DNA from: Paenibacillus sp. VTT E-133291
Lineage (GTDB): Bacteria; Bacillota; Bacilli; Paenibacillales; Paenibacillaceae
Assembly (NCBI RefSeq): GCF_002264395.1
Contig: NZ_NFVA01000064.1
Coordinates: 1-40,457, forward strand
Length of the DNA: 40,457 nucleotides
Direction of reading: 5' to 3'
Shown here: one piece after another, positions 15,991-24,601 of the stretch
Layout of the letters: every line of letters starts with the position of its first letter
How positions within the stretch are numbered: position 1 is the first letter of the stretch
Notes under the pieces: generated by a model
Seen by the model: only the letters and a program-made list of their open reading frames with translations
Told to the model about the DNA's origin: nothing
Database searches by the model: none
Program-made: the position numbers and the translations under genes

Positions 15991-17541
15991 ATGAAGAAGA
16001 CAACAAGTACTGCTCTCATTCTCATTCTCTCTGTCATGCTCGTAATCGCAGGCTGCGGTAACAGTAATAGCAACAGCGCAGGTAATAGTAATGGCAATGA
16101 GAACAAAAGTAAGGTAAATGAGACGGCCAAAAATGATAAAGCTGAAGCCGTATCAGGTGCATCAGAAGCTAGTTACACACCACTGGATCAATTAAAAGAT
16201 AATTATGATATCGTTATTGTCGGTGCTGGTGGTGCGGGAATGTCTGCTGCACTGGAAGCTAAGGCTAAGGGCTTGAATCCGGTTATTTTAGAAAAAATGC
16301 CGGTTGCAGGTGGGAATACAAGTAAATCCTCCTCAGGGATGAACGCTTCCCAAACGAAATTTCAAAAAGAGCAAAGCATTGAAGATAGCAATGATAAGTT
16401 TTATGAAGAGACGCTAAAAGGCGGTCATGACACGAATGATAAAGAGATGCTTCGTTTCTTCGTTGACAATTCCGCAAGTGCGATCGATTGGTTGGATTCG
16501 ATCGGAATCAAGCTGAACAATATTACAATCACAGGCGGCATGAGCGAAAAACGCACCCACCGTCCAGAAGACGGCTCTGCGGTAGGCCAATACCTTGTCA
16601 AAGGATTGGTTAGAAACGTACAAGAAAAAGAAATTCCACTGTTTGTGAACGCGGATGTTAAAGAAATTACTCAAAAAGACGGTAAGGCTAACGGCGTCAA
16701 AGTACTCTTTAACCAAGCTGATGAAAAAACCATTACAGCGAAGGCAGTTGTTGTAACAACAGGTGGTTTTGGATCCAACATGGATATGATATCAAAAGTT
16801 AGACCTGATCTGGAAGGATACGTTACGACTAACCAAATCGGCAGTACCGGCGACGGCATCAAGATGATTGAGGCACTTGGCGGAACTACCGTTGATATGG
16901 ATCAAATCCAGGTTCATCCAACAGTTCAACAAGAAAAATCTTATCTGATCGGGGAAGCTGTACGCGGCGAAGGTTCTATCCTCGTAAATAGCGAAGGTAC
17001 ACGGTTCGTAAACGAATTGACTACACGTGATAAAGTTACCGAAGCGATCAATGTACTTCCTGAAAAAGCGGCAACGCTTGTCTTTGATTCCGGCGTCAAA
17101 TCACGCGTGAAAGCAATTGAACAATATGACAAAATGGGCTTCGTAATCCAAGCGGATACCATCGAAGCATTGGCGAAAGAAATCGGTGTTCCAGCCGATA
17201 AGCTAAAAGCGACACTTGATACTTGGAACAGCGCAGTAAAGAACAAGAACGATGCTGAATTCGGCAGAACAACCGGGATGGACAACGATTTGTCCGTTGG
17301 TCCTTACTACGCTATTAAGATCGCCCCAGGGATTCATTACACCATGGGCGGCGTGAAGATCAATACGAATACAGAGGTATTAAATAAAGACGGCGCTGCT
17401 ATTCCTGGCCTGTATGCGGCTGGTGAAGTTACAGGTGGATTGCACGGTCAAAACCGGATCGGCGGTAACTCTGTAGCAGAAATCATTATTTTCGGCCGTC
17501 AAGCAGGGATTAAATCTGCTGAGTTTGTACAAGCACAATAA
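15991..17541 (+). CDS. Extracellular lipoprotein, flavocytochrome c / fumarate reductase-like FAD subunit
   Basis: A 516-residue predicted lipoprotein: signal peptide and lipobox VIAGC near residues 18-22, then a Ser/Asn/Lys-rich linker, then an FAD_binding_2 fold from about residue 74 (DIVIVGAGGAGMSAALEA). It should act outside the cytoplasmic membrane, reducing an unsaturated organic acid by hydride transfer from FAD. Measured against Shewanella FccA, His309, Glu322, Arg325, Arg346, His449 and Arg489 match His365, Glu378, Arg381, Arg402, His504 and Arg544 with identical spacing. The residue matching Thr377 is Gly321, so the substrate may not be fumarate. No heme motif and no FMN-binding SGAT motif is present, so electrons must come from another protein. 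It stands alone between terminators. Confidence 0.85.
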   Translation: MKKTTSTALILILSVMLVIAGCGNSNSNSAGNSNGNENKSKVNETAKNDKAEAVSGASEASYTPLDQLKDNYDIVIVGAGGAGMSAALEAKAKGLNPVILEKMPVAGGNTSKSSSGMNASQTKFQKEQSIEDSNDKFYEETLKGGHDTNDKEMLRFFVDNSASAIDWLDSIGIKLNNITITGGMSEKRTHRPEDGSAVGQYLVKGLVRNVQEKEIPLFVNADVKEITQKDGKANGVKVLFNQADEKTITAKAVVVTTGGFGSNMDMISKVRPDLEGYVTTNQIGSTGDGIKMIEALGGTTVDMDQIQVHPTVQQEKSYLIGEAVRGEGSILVNSEGTRFVNELTTRDKVTEAINVLPEKAATLVFDSGVKSRVKAIEQYDKMGFVIQADTIEALAKEIGVPADKLKATLDTWNSAVKNKNDAEFGRTTGMDNDLSVGPYYAIKIAPGIHYTMGGVKINTNTEVLNKDGAAIPGLYAAGEVTGGLHGQNRIGGNSVAEIIIFGRQAGIKSAEFVQAQ

Positions 17542-17568
17542 GATTTAACTGTTATTCTGATTAAAACA

Positions 17569-17612
17569 AAAGAACCGCTTGGGCTAATTGAAGCCCGGGC
17601 GGTTCTTTGTTT
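17569..17612. terminator. Bidirectional intrinsic terminator
   Basis: AAAGAACCGC (17569-17578) pairs with GCGGTTCTTT (17599-17608), with an inner GGGC/GCCC stem. T-tracts on both strands serve the convergent reductase gene and thiamine-precursor transport operon. Confidence 0.8.
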
Positions 17613-17655
17613 AATCTCTTGTTTAAAGTGAGTGGAGTGACCTCTATTCAAAAAG

Positions 17656-18498
17656 CTACTTCCCGCTCTTAGCCTGTTCTTCGCGCATCCACTGTGACAG
17701 CTGGCGTTTGAGCTTAAGGAATTCCGGGGAATCCGTAATCTCATCGCGGCGTGGCCGTGGAAATGGCACGTCAACAGTATGTAGGATGGAGCCGGGGCGG
17801 CCCGAGAATACATAAATACGATTCGAGAGCAGCAACGCTTCTTCGATGTTGTGGGTGATGAACAGCACAGAGCGGCGATTCTCCTCCCACAGTTCGAGCA
17901 GCCAGCGCTGCATTTCACTGCGAGTTAGGGCATCCAATGCGCTGAAAGGCTCATCGAGCAGCATCAACTCCTGCGGAGCTAGCAATGCTCTGAGAAAAGC
18001 CGCACGCTGCTGCATCCCCCCAGACAGCATATGCGGGTAAGCCTGTTCAAACCCGCTCAAGCCAACCTTGTCGAGCCACTGGCGCGCTTCTTCACGAGCT
18101 CCATCCTGCAGAGCACCTTTGATTTCCCCGGCGAGCAGCACATTATCCTCAATCGTACGCCAAGGGAAAAGCGCGGGCTGCTGCGGCATATAACTGATTT
18201 CACCACGTTGACCTGTAACGACCTTGCCGTTCATGAGGATCGTTCCTGCATCAGGCTTCACTAGTCCGCCGATCATATGGAATAAGGTGCTTTTTCCGCA
18301 GCCGGAAGGACCGACGATCGAAACGAACTCTTGCTGCTCTACCTTAAGAGAGACGTTGTTCAGCACGTTCGCCTCGCGGCGGCGATGGGTGAAAGACTTG
18401 GAGATGCCGCTTACTTCAAGAGCAGGTGGTGCAGTATGAGCTTCAGGAGAGCTTATGATTTCAGTTGTTCTTTGCCCTATTTGCGTCGCTTGAGACAT
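17656..18498 (-). CDS. thiZ: Thiamine-precursor ABC transporter ATPase (ThiZ-like)
   Basis: A 280-residue ATPase of the nitrate/sulfonate/taurine (SsuB/ThiZ) subfamily, driving import through the adjacent permease. Walker A is GPSGCGKST, the Q loop is in MPQQPALFPW, the signature is LSGGMQQRAAF, Walker B is LMLLDEPFSALD, and the switch His is in FITHNIEEA. An N-terminal stretch of about 25 residues precedes the ATPase fold. Last gene of the TPP-riboswitch operon, 16 nt after the permease gene, with AAAGGAAG before the ATG. The substrate assignment comes from the operon, not from this protein. Confidence 0.85.
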   Translation of the reverse strand: MSQATQIGQRTTEIISSPEAHTAPPALEVSGISKSFTHRRREANVLNNVSLKVEQQEFVSIVGPSGCGKSTLFHMIGGLVKPDAGTILMNGKVVTGQRGEISYMPQQPALFPWRTIEDNVLLAGEIKGALQDGAREEARQWLDKVGLSGFEQAYPHMLSGGMQQRAAFLRALLAPQELMLLDEPFSALDALTRSEMQRWLLELWEENRRSVLFITHNIEEALLLSNRIYVFSGRPGSILHTVDVPFPRPRRDEITDSPEFLKLKRQLSQWMREEQAKSGK

Positions 18499-18514
18499 AC
18501 AGGCATCTTCCTTT

Positions 18515-19276
18515 CTATGAATTACGGCGTGGTTTCCAGCGAACTAACCATTTTTCGAGCAACGCGATAATAGCAAAAAGTACAAGACTAAGGAGCACAA
18601 TAATAACAATAGCGACAAACATCCGATCCGTACGATAAGCGGATTTCTGGAGGAGCATATAATAGCCAATCCCTTTATCTGCGCCAATCCATTCAGCGAC
18701 CACGGCTCCCATAACCGCATAAGTGGCGGATATTTTCACACCGGAAAATAGTGCCGGTATAGAAGACGGAAGCTCCAGCTTGGTGAAGATTTGCCACTTG
18801 CTTGCGCCCGCCATTTTCATATAATTCATCATGACCTGATCACTTTGAGACAAGCCGCCCATTGCAGCGACAGCTACCGGGAAGAAGCATACCAGTGTAA
18901 TCAGTACGATTTTGGGCAAAAGACCAAAGCCAAACCAGATGATAAGCAGTGGTCCGAGTGCGATAGAGGGAACATTTTGACTCAGAATAATCAGTGGATA
19001 AAAAGCGCGTCTAGCCCAAGGCAAAAGATGCAAAAGTAGAGCGACGATCAAGCCTACACCTGTACCAATAGGAAAACCGATTAATGTGAGTCGAAGCGTA
19101 GCCATCGTATGAGCCCAAAGACCAGAAGCATTACTGGTGGATTCGCGGGCAATATCAGCAGGACTTGGCAGAATCCAGGATTCGATATGGAATAGAGAAA
19201 CAGATAACTGCCATACGGTTAAAAAGAAGACGACCGCCACAAGGGGCGGCCATATTAGCTTCCAGGTCGATCTCAC
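18515..19276 (-). CDS. thiX: Thiamine-precursor ABC transporter permease (ThiX-like)
   Basis: A 253-residue inner-membrane permease of the SsuC/ThiX type with about six helices. The cytoplasmic coupling (EAA-type) loop is seen in YMKMAGASKWQIFTKLELP (about residues 152-170). It starts with GTG in a 4-nt overlap with the stop of the thiamine-binding-protein gene, so translation is coupled. With the binding lipoprotein and ATPase it completes an importer for a thiamine pyrimidine precursor. Confidence 0.87.
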   Translation of the reverse strand: MRSTWKLIWPPLVAVVFFLTVWQLSVSLFHIESWILPSPADIARESTSNASGLWAHTMATLRLTLIGFPIGTGVGLIVALLLHLLPWARRAFYPLIILSQNVPSIALGPLLIIWFGFGLLPKIVLITLVCFFPVAVAAMGGLSQSDQVMMNYMKMAGASKWQIFTKLELPSSIPALFSGVKISATYAVMGAVVAEWIGADKGIGYYMLLQKSAYRTDRMFVAIVIIVLLSLVLFAIIALLEKWLVRWKPRRNS

Positions 19277-19566
19277 GGCCGATATTTCTCCGTCAATTTA
19301 TCCATGCTGATTCCGTTAGGGTTATGAGCAATTTTGATCTGTGAGATCACGCTTGGACTACCAGCTTCGATCAGCGCCTCCTGCATTTGACGAACAACCT
19401 CAAGCAGCTCGCTAAGTTCACCTTCCATCGTGGTTTCCAGCGGGTTCACCTGATGTTTAACGCCGGATTTTTGAATAACTTCAATTGCTTTATCGACGTA
19501 TGGGATGGAATCCTCATTGTTTGGAGTCTTAGGAATTACTTGAATGCTGAGCAATGTGTTAGCCAC
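19273..19566 (-). CDS. MTH1187-family thiamine-binding protein
   Basis: A small protein (about 97 residues) of the MTH1187/YkoF-related thiamine-binding family, ferredoxin-like fold. The N-terminus ANTLLSIQVIPKT and the core VNPLETTMEGELSELLEVVRQ are typical. The frame opens at TTG 19584, but GAGAGG fits GTG at 19566, giving the usual family start. It overlaps the permease gene by 4 nt. In related operons such proteins are thought to bind thiamine or its hydroxymethylpyrimidine moiety in the cytosol. Its presence between lipoprotein and permease supports a thiamine-precursor role for the whole operon. Confidence 0.85.
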   Translation of the reverse strand: MANTLLSIQVIPKTPNNEDSIPYVDKAIEVIQKSGVKHQVNPLETTMEGELSELLEVVRQMQEALIEAGSPSVISQIKIAHNPNGISMDKLTEKYRP

Positions 19567-19647
19567 AATAATCAATCCTCTCAATTTGTATAGGTAAGTT
19601 CAAAAAGCCAACTTTGATAACGAAGTAACGAACTTGGGAAGTCCGGT

Positions 19648-20697
19648 CTACTCCGCCGGTAAAAAATCATTCGTGAATGCACTAGCTGCATCCAGCGGTT
19701 TGTCCAGCAGCTTCAAATCATACATCCAGTCGCCGTAATTCTGCCAGACCTCGGTTTTTTGCTCTCCCCAGCGGGGGGCGTCGTCTTTATATTTCGGGCT
19801 AAGCCATTTTTGGCTGGCTAGGACAAGCTCGGCATCAAGGTCAGGCACAGCTTTGGATAATGTAGCGGCAGCCTCTTCTGGATGATCAATCGCATATTGA
19901 TAACCCTTCGATGTGGCTTTCAGGAAAGCCTTCACCAAATCTGGATTCTCAGAAATCTGCTTCTCGCTCGTGGTCAGCACAGGGGTGTAATAATCGAGCT
20001 GAGGCGCATAATCCTTCAAGTACAGCATATCCAGAGGCTCTCCACGCAGTTCGGCTTCAATACCGGTCCAAGCGTAGAAGATCCAAGCGAAATCAATGTC
20101 ACGTTTGACTGCGGTAAAATAGTCAGCTTCACCAATACTGATTAGCTTCACCTTTTTCACATCGCCACCAACAGGGTCCATGATCGCCTTCATGGCTGCT
20201 TCCTCGGCGGGAGAGCCCCAGCCTCCGTAAGTTTTACCCTCAAAATCTTTTGGCGATTTAATATTGCGATCCACTGGAGCGGCGAATCCCGACGTATTAT
20301 GTTGAATAATGGCTGCAATCGAGACAAGGGGAACGCCTTGTAGACGAGCTAGAGTCAATCCTTCCTGAGCGCTGATCCCAAAAGCAGCTTCCCCAGAAGT
20401 AACCATGGTATCGGAGCCTGCTGCGCCAGGTTGAACGATTTCTACATCCAGACCTTCTTCCGCGTAATAACCAAGATCCTTGGCTACGTAAAGACCGGTA
20501 TGATTCGTATTCGGTGTCCAGTCCAGTGCAACCTTAACTTTGGTAAGCTCTTTTGGAGCATTTGATCCGGTCGCTGCATTCGATTCCGCAGCAGTCCCTT
20601 TGTTTCCGGTTGTATTCCCGTTGTTGCTGCCGCATCCGGCAATCGCAAGAATGAGCATACAGATGAGGCTAAGCATGAGTGCTTTTTTGACATGCAT
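19648..20697 (-). CDS. thiY: ThiY-like pyrimidine-precursor-binding lipoprotein
   Basis: A 349-residue substrate-binding lipoprotein (lipobox LAIAGC at about residues 17-22) with an NMT1/THI5-like domain. The diagnostic DWTPNTNHTGLYVAKDLGYY run is present, as in ThiY, which binds formylaminopyrimidine salvaged from degraded thiamine. Further landmarks are GEAAFGISAQEGL and SGFAAPVDR. It acts outside the membrane and hands the ligand to the permease. First gene of the operon, with AAAGGAGAG before the ATG, and lies behind a TPP riboswitch. The exact pyrimidine ligand is inferred from the family. Confidence 0.9.
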   Translation of the reverse strand: MHVKKALMLSLICMLILAIAGCGSNNGNTTGNKGTAAESNAATGSNAPKELTKVKVALDWTPNTNHTGLYVAKDLGYYAEEGLDVEIVQPGAAGSDTMVTSGEAAFGISAQEGLTLARLQGVPLVSIAAIIQHNTSGFAAPVDRNIKSPKDFEGKTYGGWGSPAEEAAMKAIMDPVGGDVKKVKLISIGEADYFTAVKRDIDFAWIFYAWTGIEAELRGEPLDMLYLKDYAPQLDYYTPVLTTSEKQISENPDLVKAFLKATSKGYQYAIDHPEEAAATLSKAVPDLDAELVLASQKWLSPKYKDDAPRWGEQKTEVWQNYGDWMYDLKLLDKPLDAASAFTNDFLPAE

Positions 20698-20792
20698 GTC
20701 TTCTTCTCTCCTTTAAGGTTGCCAGATCCCGTCATCCAACATGAACCATAAAGTGTAGTATGTACATTTCTTCTACATCTTTTGTGATCTAC

Positions 20793-20824
20793 ACAAAAAA
20801 AGCGCCCCGAGTGATCGGGACGCT
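20793..20824 (-). terminator. Riboswitch-controlled intrinsic terminator
   Basis: On the minus strand AGCGTCCCGATCACTCGGGGCGCT forms a hairpin followed by seven T, between the TPP aptamer and the thiY-like gene. This is the expected expression platform for termination when TPP is bound. Confidence 0.85.
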
Positions 20825-20865
20825 GGCTTGGCGCAAGGTTAGTAAAGGTCACAGGGACCAAAACC

Positions 20866-20962
20866 AATTGGCAATTCCTACGCTGGCATTATCCAGATCA
20901 GGTATAAGGGTCAGTATCTTGTGGGATACAATCTCAGCCGGCCAATTCCAGCACCCCTGGTT
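20866..20962 (-). ncRNA. TPP riboswitch (THI element)
   Basis: On the minus strand the conserved blocks appear in order: GGGGTGCTGG, GGCTGAGATTGTATCCC, GATACTGACCCTTATACCTG, ATCTGGATAATGCCAGCGTA, then GGAATTG. These are the THI-box core (CUGAGA, ACCCUU-type, ACCUGAUCUGGAUAAUGCCAGCG). It controls the downstream binding protein, MTH1187-type protein, permease and ATPase genes. It is followed by a terminator, so control is probably by premature transcription termination when thiamine pyrophosphate is abundant. Confidence 0.97.
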
Positions 20963-21121
20963 CTATGAAGTTAACGGGTATTTCCACGTGAAATATAAGT
21001 AAGTACAAGCTTTCATCTATACTTTATGTCTTATATTTCTCGCATACGCTGTATTATAGACGGCTGTTCTCGGAATGTCTAGTAGCACGTTCCTAGATTT
21101 TTCAAATTTATCTGTCTGATT

Positions 21122-22576
21122 TCATTCATCCAGATCCTTATGTTTCTTACGATGACGCCGCTTAAGCTCAGTAACCAGAGCACCTAGCGTAAGGACAACA
21201 CTGACCATGATCCCGCTCATAATCACGAAGAGAGCAAGAAATTCAAAGGGGGAATAGTTAACCATTTTACTCCACTGAATCTTTCCATCCAGATCGTCAA
21301 TGACTTGATTCATGCCATAAATCCCACTTACCACCGTAAATACAGTGAGGATCATCAGCAGATTATCCCGGCGCTTCGACTGGAATTTATCTTGATACTG
21401 AAACAGGTCAGTCAAGGTTTCTTTTACTTCCTCGAATAGAGCGTCGTTCCCGTATACTTTACGCAGCTGAAGAAAAATCTCCCGTCCTTGCGACTGTGAG
21501 ATTAGCTCTAAGAAATAAAACTTTGCCGAGAATTTATTAATCGAGTAGATTAAATTATCGATCTCATCATAATCGTGGTTTATGCGTAGTCGGGAATGCA
21601 TATTTGCCAGCTTTAGCAGAACGATTTTGTGGAAAATATTGAGTAGAAATCCGTAATAGTATTGCCCGTACATCTGGTCGGCCAGGCTAATGGCGATCTT
21701 TGGTTCAGCTCGGGTAAGGCAGCAAAAGGTCTGCTCATTCATCATATAATACGTGTCTGGGCCCCATCGATTATAAGAATGCTCATGACAATAATTCGCA
21801 ATATACGCTGGGTCGCTGGCACTGGCATAGGGCTTGCCGTTCAGATCAATTCCATCAAGCTGAGAGGCGCGATAGCGGATATTTACACTAATCTCATCAG
21901 AATCTCCTTCATTCTGAAAGCCATAAAAGGCTTGCACCTGCATTCTTTCATCTACGAAAAAGGGAAGGGTCTCGAAATAAGCCCCATTGATATCCGAGTG
22001 ATCCAGAAAAGGCTCCAAGCCATCTACCAGATTTCGAAAGACAAAATCCTCTACCATCTCATAGGTCTGTTCCCCGCAATGGATATAGGTATAATCATCC
22101 TGTACGAAGGTATTCTCAAGCGTCCGGAAGCGGTCCGCGAATTCCAGTGCAATACTAAAGGGAATCGAATCCCCCTCAAGCTGGACACGCATGGTCACAA
22201 ATCCAAGCTGAAAAGGACATATGAATATATCCGTCGAGAGAATTTTAAAAAATATAGACTGCTGAGGAATCTCTAGGATACAGTCCAGATCATTGACTCT
22301 GGAAAAGCGGCGGAAAGAGTCCACATCCTTCTTGCGTGGAAAAAGAATATGTGCAGCAAACGGTAAATAGGTACGCTCCAGCCGTTCATGGGAAACACAG
22401 TAGCCTTCTCCGTAATAGGCATTTTCTAGCTCTTTATTATCCAGAAAAAAACGTGTGAAGCCATCATCCTGCAATTGTTGGATGAGCTTCTTAGAATCAC
22501 CCTTTTTTATTGAAAAGGGAAAAATAAACTGCATAAGCGCAGTATGTAATAAAGGTTCAGTTGAAAGCTTATCCAT
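21122..22576 (-). CDS. Divergent CorA-like (2-TM-GMN) membrane protein
   Basis: A 484-residue protein. The C-terminus has two hydrophobic helices (about 403-420 and 440-465). The first ends in YGMNQV, with Gly421-Met422-Asn423 forming the GMN motif that marks the ion-selectivity ring of CorA-type Mg2+ channels, followed by an acidic loop (DDLDG). The last 20 residues are basic and cytoplasmic, as in CorA. The first 400 residues look soluble and mixed alpha/beta and do not resemble the standard CorA cytoplasmic domain to my eye. It could transport Mg2+ or another divalent ion, or be a regulatory relative. It is a single gene between the thi riboswitch and an MFS gene. Confidence 0.65.
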   Translation of the reverse strand: MDKLSTEPLLHTALMQFIFPFSIKKGDSKKLIQQLQDDGFTRFFLDNKELENAYYGEGYCVSHERLERTYLPFAAHILFPRKKDVDSFRRFSRVNDLDCILEIPQQSIFFKILSTDIFICPFQLGFVTMRVQLEGDSIPFSIALEFADRFRTLENTFVQDDYTYIHCGEQTYEMVEDFVFRNLVDGLEPFLDHSDINGAYFETLPFFVDERMQVQAFYGFQNEGDSDEISVNIRYRASQLDGIDLNGKPYASASDPAYIANYCHEHSYNRWGPDTYYMMNEQTFCCLTRAEPKIAISLADQMYGQYYYGFLLNIFHKIVLLKLANMHSRLRINHDYDEIDNLIYSINKFSAKFYFLELISQSQGREIFLQLRKVYGNDALFEEVKETLTDLFQYQDKFQSKRRDNLLMILTVFTVVSGIYGMNQVIDDLDGKIQWSKMVNYSPFEFLALFVIMSGIMVSVVLTLGALVTELKRRHRKKHKDLDE

Positions 22577-22656
22577 TCATCGTCCATCCTTGTGCTCAGA
22601 ATATGCTTATAGATGACATTACCCTAAAAAGATTAGGTTGATACCATGCTAACATT

Positions 22657-23871
22657 CTAAATACTGGAACTCTTTCTTTGTACTGCTTGCCTGGATTGGA
22701 ATCTCCATGCGGCAATGCTCAGCAAAAACAGGAAGGCGGCAAAGCCGGCAAGTACCCCAGCAGTTTGTGCTACTTTTAAATGGTCCATAGACCAGCCCAT
22801 AAATAGGGGCAGCAGAGCTCCACCGACACCTCCAGCAGCGATCATTATGCTGGGTGTTGATTCTTCGGCTCCTGGCAGCATCTTGCTGGAGAAGACTAAA
22901 GCTATGGAGAAAATACCGGACATAAATAGCCCAAGTAGCATAATTATGATGAATGCAGCTAATCGATTTTCTGTGAACGGAAAAAGAGCCAACAGTAACA
23001 AGGTCAGTAAACAGCTACTTAAAATGTATACACGGTAAGAAATTTTCTCTGCAATCACTCCAGCAAACAATCTTCCCGTAGACATAGCTAGCCAAAAGAA
23101 AGTGACTGTCAGCGCCGCCGCAGATTCTGTCATTCCTAGCTTGGCGATAAAGATGGCGGGCATAAAGTTGACCAGACTCATCTCCGTACCTACATAGAGA
23201 AAGAAGAAAAGAATGAAGATACCCAGCAGAATCCATTGTTTCCCTCTATACGGAAGCTGTGTGCTGGACTGCGAGGAATGAGGGGATGCTGAGACTTTGC
23301 GAGGTGCTCGCTCGTCTAGTATACGTTGCAGATTCCCGAAATGGCCTCTTCCCCAGAGAATGAGGGAAAGTAATGAGAAGCAAGCGACAATTAGAAATGT
23401 CAATCTCCATGCTCCGGTAGCAATGAGCGGACTGGCGATAAGAGGCATTAGGAGTGCCCCTACCCCAAAAAGGACTTCAAGTCGGCTCATCGCGATCGCG
23501 GTTCCTTCTGTCACAGCTCCGATAATGATGGTGCCGATGACGGCTTCGATCATACCGAAACCAAAGCCAGCCGCAACAGCAATGACATACATCCACTCCC
23601 AAGGTGGTAGAAAAGCATACGCAATTTCAGCAGTCAGGAGAAGAGCGGTGGCGATAATGATGCCTCCTCGTTTCCCAAAACGGCGATTGAGTAGGGGAGA
23701 GACAAGCACACCAGCCAGAAAACCAGCGAATTGACTAAAGATTAATTGCCCGCCGGCACTATAATTTTGGTCATAATGCTGTAGCAGAACGGGAAGAATA
23801 GATCCCAGTACGACATGAGCAAGTCCAATGACAAAGTAGGAAAGACAGCCGATCCAGATCAGTTTTTTCAC
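22657..23871 (-). CDS. MFS transporter, 12-TM
   Basis: A 404-residue major facilitator with about 12 helices. The motif A region between helices 2 and 3 is degenerate (SPLLNRRFGKRGG); the second-half equivalent is LFAGVIAEKISYR. The helix 1 IGLAHVVLGSILPVLLQHY and large sequence of glycine-rich helices are generic. It resembles sugar-permease-like (FucP-like) and drug-exporter MFS members, and the substrate cannot be told. The start is GTG at 23871 behind AAGGGG. It is divergent from the PPOX-family gene. Confidence 0.8.
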   Translation of the reverse strand: MKKLIWIGCLSYFVIGLAHVVLGSILPVLLQHYDQNYSAGGQLIFSQFAGFLAGVLVSPLLNRRFGKRGGIIIATALLLTAEIAYAFLPPWEWMYVIAVAAGFGFGMIEAVIGTIIIGAVTEGTAIAMSRLEVLFGVGALLMPLIASPLIATGAWRLTFLIVACFSLLSLILWGRGHFGNLQRILDERAPRKVSASPHSSQSSTQLPYRGKQWILLGIFILFFFLYVGTEMSLVNFMPAIFIAKLGMTESAAALTVTFFWLAMSTGRLFAGVIAEKISYRVYILSSCLLTLLLLALFPFTENRLAAFIIIMLLGLFMSGIFSIALVFSSKMLPGAEESTPSIMIAAGGVGGALLPLFMGWSMDHLKVAQTAGVLAGFAAFLFLLSIAAWRFQSRQAVQRKSSSI

Positions 23872-24032
23872 GAAGTAAGCCCCTTATATTGAAAGTAGTT
23901 TATGGAGTAAGGTCGGATTCAATGTGAACCTGAAGGGTACATTATAATAAGCACCATTGTTATGATAAATCCAAACGGTGAGCTTGGATATATAAACTTT
24001 TGTTTACATGCTTGAAGGGAGAGATTTACGTA

Positions 24033-24452
24033 ATGGATAACAAACAACTGGAGCAACTCATTATTAAAGCATTGGATGCCAACAAGTTCGGTTCCTTTGG
24101 TACGATCGAAGAAGGAAATAAGCCGAAAGTACGTTATATGGCTATTTTCCATGAGGGTTTGAAGATTTATTTAGCTACGAATCGCAAAACTCATAAGGTG
24201 GAGGAATTATCGAATAATCCGAACGCCTTTTTGCTGCTTGGATATGAGTCAGGCGGAAGCAAAGATGTGCTGGAGATTGAAGCCACCGCTGCCGTTTCTA
24301 AGGATGAAGGGCTGCGCACAAAGGTATGGAACAAAGAGCTGGAGCCATGGTTTACAGGACCCGATGATCCTAATTATGTGATTCTTGAACTTACTCCAAC
24401 GCGTATTGAGTATGTTGGCAGTAATAAAGAGCACGGCGTGTGGACTCCCTAA
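24033..24452 (+). CDS. Pyridoxamine 5'-phosphate oxidase family protein (general stress protein 26-like)
   Basis: A 139-residue split-barrel flavin-binding protein of the PPOX family. Strands read FGTIEEGNKPKVRYMAIF, LKIYLATNRKTHKVEELSNN and NAFLLLGYE, followed by VLEIEATAAVS and YVILELTPTRIEYV, the usual arrangement of this family. It probably binds FMN or F420-like flavin as a dimer; the true PNP oxidase active site is not evident, and relatives are listed as general stress proteins. The frame opens upstream at TTG 24000, but GAAGGGAGAG fits ATG 24033. Own transcription unit with a terminator. Confidence 0.85.
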   Translation: MDNKQLEQLIIKALDANKFGSFGTIEEGNKPKVRYMAIFHEGLKIYLATNRKTHKVEELSNNPNAFLLLGYESGGSKDVLEIEATAAVSKDEGLRTKVWNKELEPWFTGPDDPNYVILELTPTRIEYVGSNKEHGVWTP

Positions 24453-24475
24453 ACCAATTTAAAATCGTTTCCGAG

Positions 24476-24514
24476 AGCCTTCCTATCCCCCATGGGTTTA
24501 GGAGGGCTTTTTTT
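24476..24514 (+). terminator. Intrinsic terminator after PPOX gene
   Basis: AGCCTTCCTA pairs with TAGGAGGGCT, followed by a T-tract. Confidence 0.85.
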
Positions 24515-24601
24515 AAAAGATAAGTCCCTGAGTATCCTGTTAAAACATGTTATAATGACTTCAACTTTTTACGTAATTTCTCAGGGGAGGACTTAAAATA
24601 C

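Noticed and set aside
17499..17918. 139-residue minus-strand open frame overlapping the ThiZ-like ATPase end and the terminator
   Set aside because: Crosses the terminator and lies in another frame of the ATPase gene; Cys/Ser/Arg-rich composition typical of a shadow.
21662..22276. 204-residue open frame on the plus strand inside the CorA-like gene
   Set aside because: Antisense shadow of a long well-supported minus-strand gene; no ribosome site and no recognisable domain.
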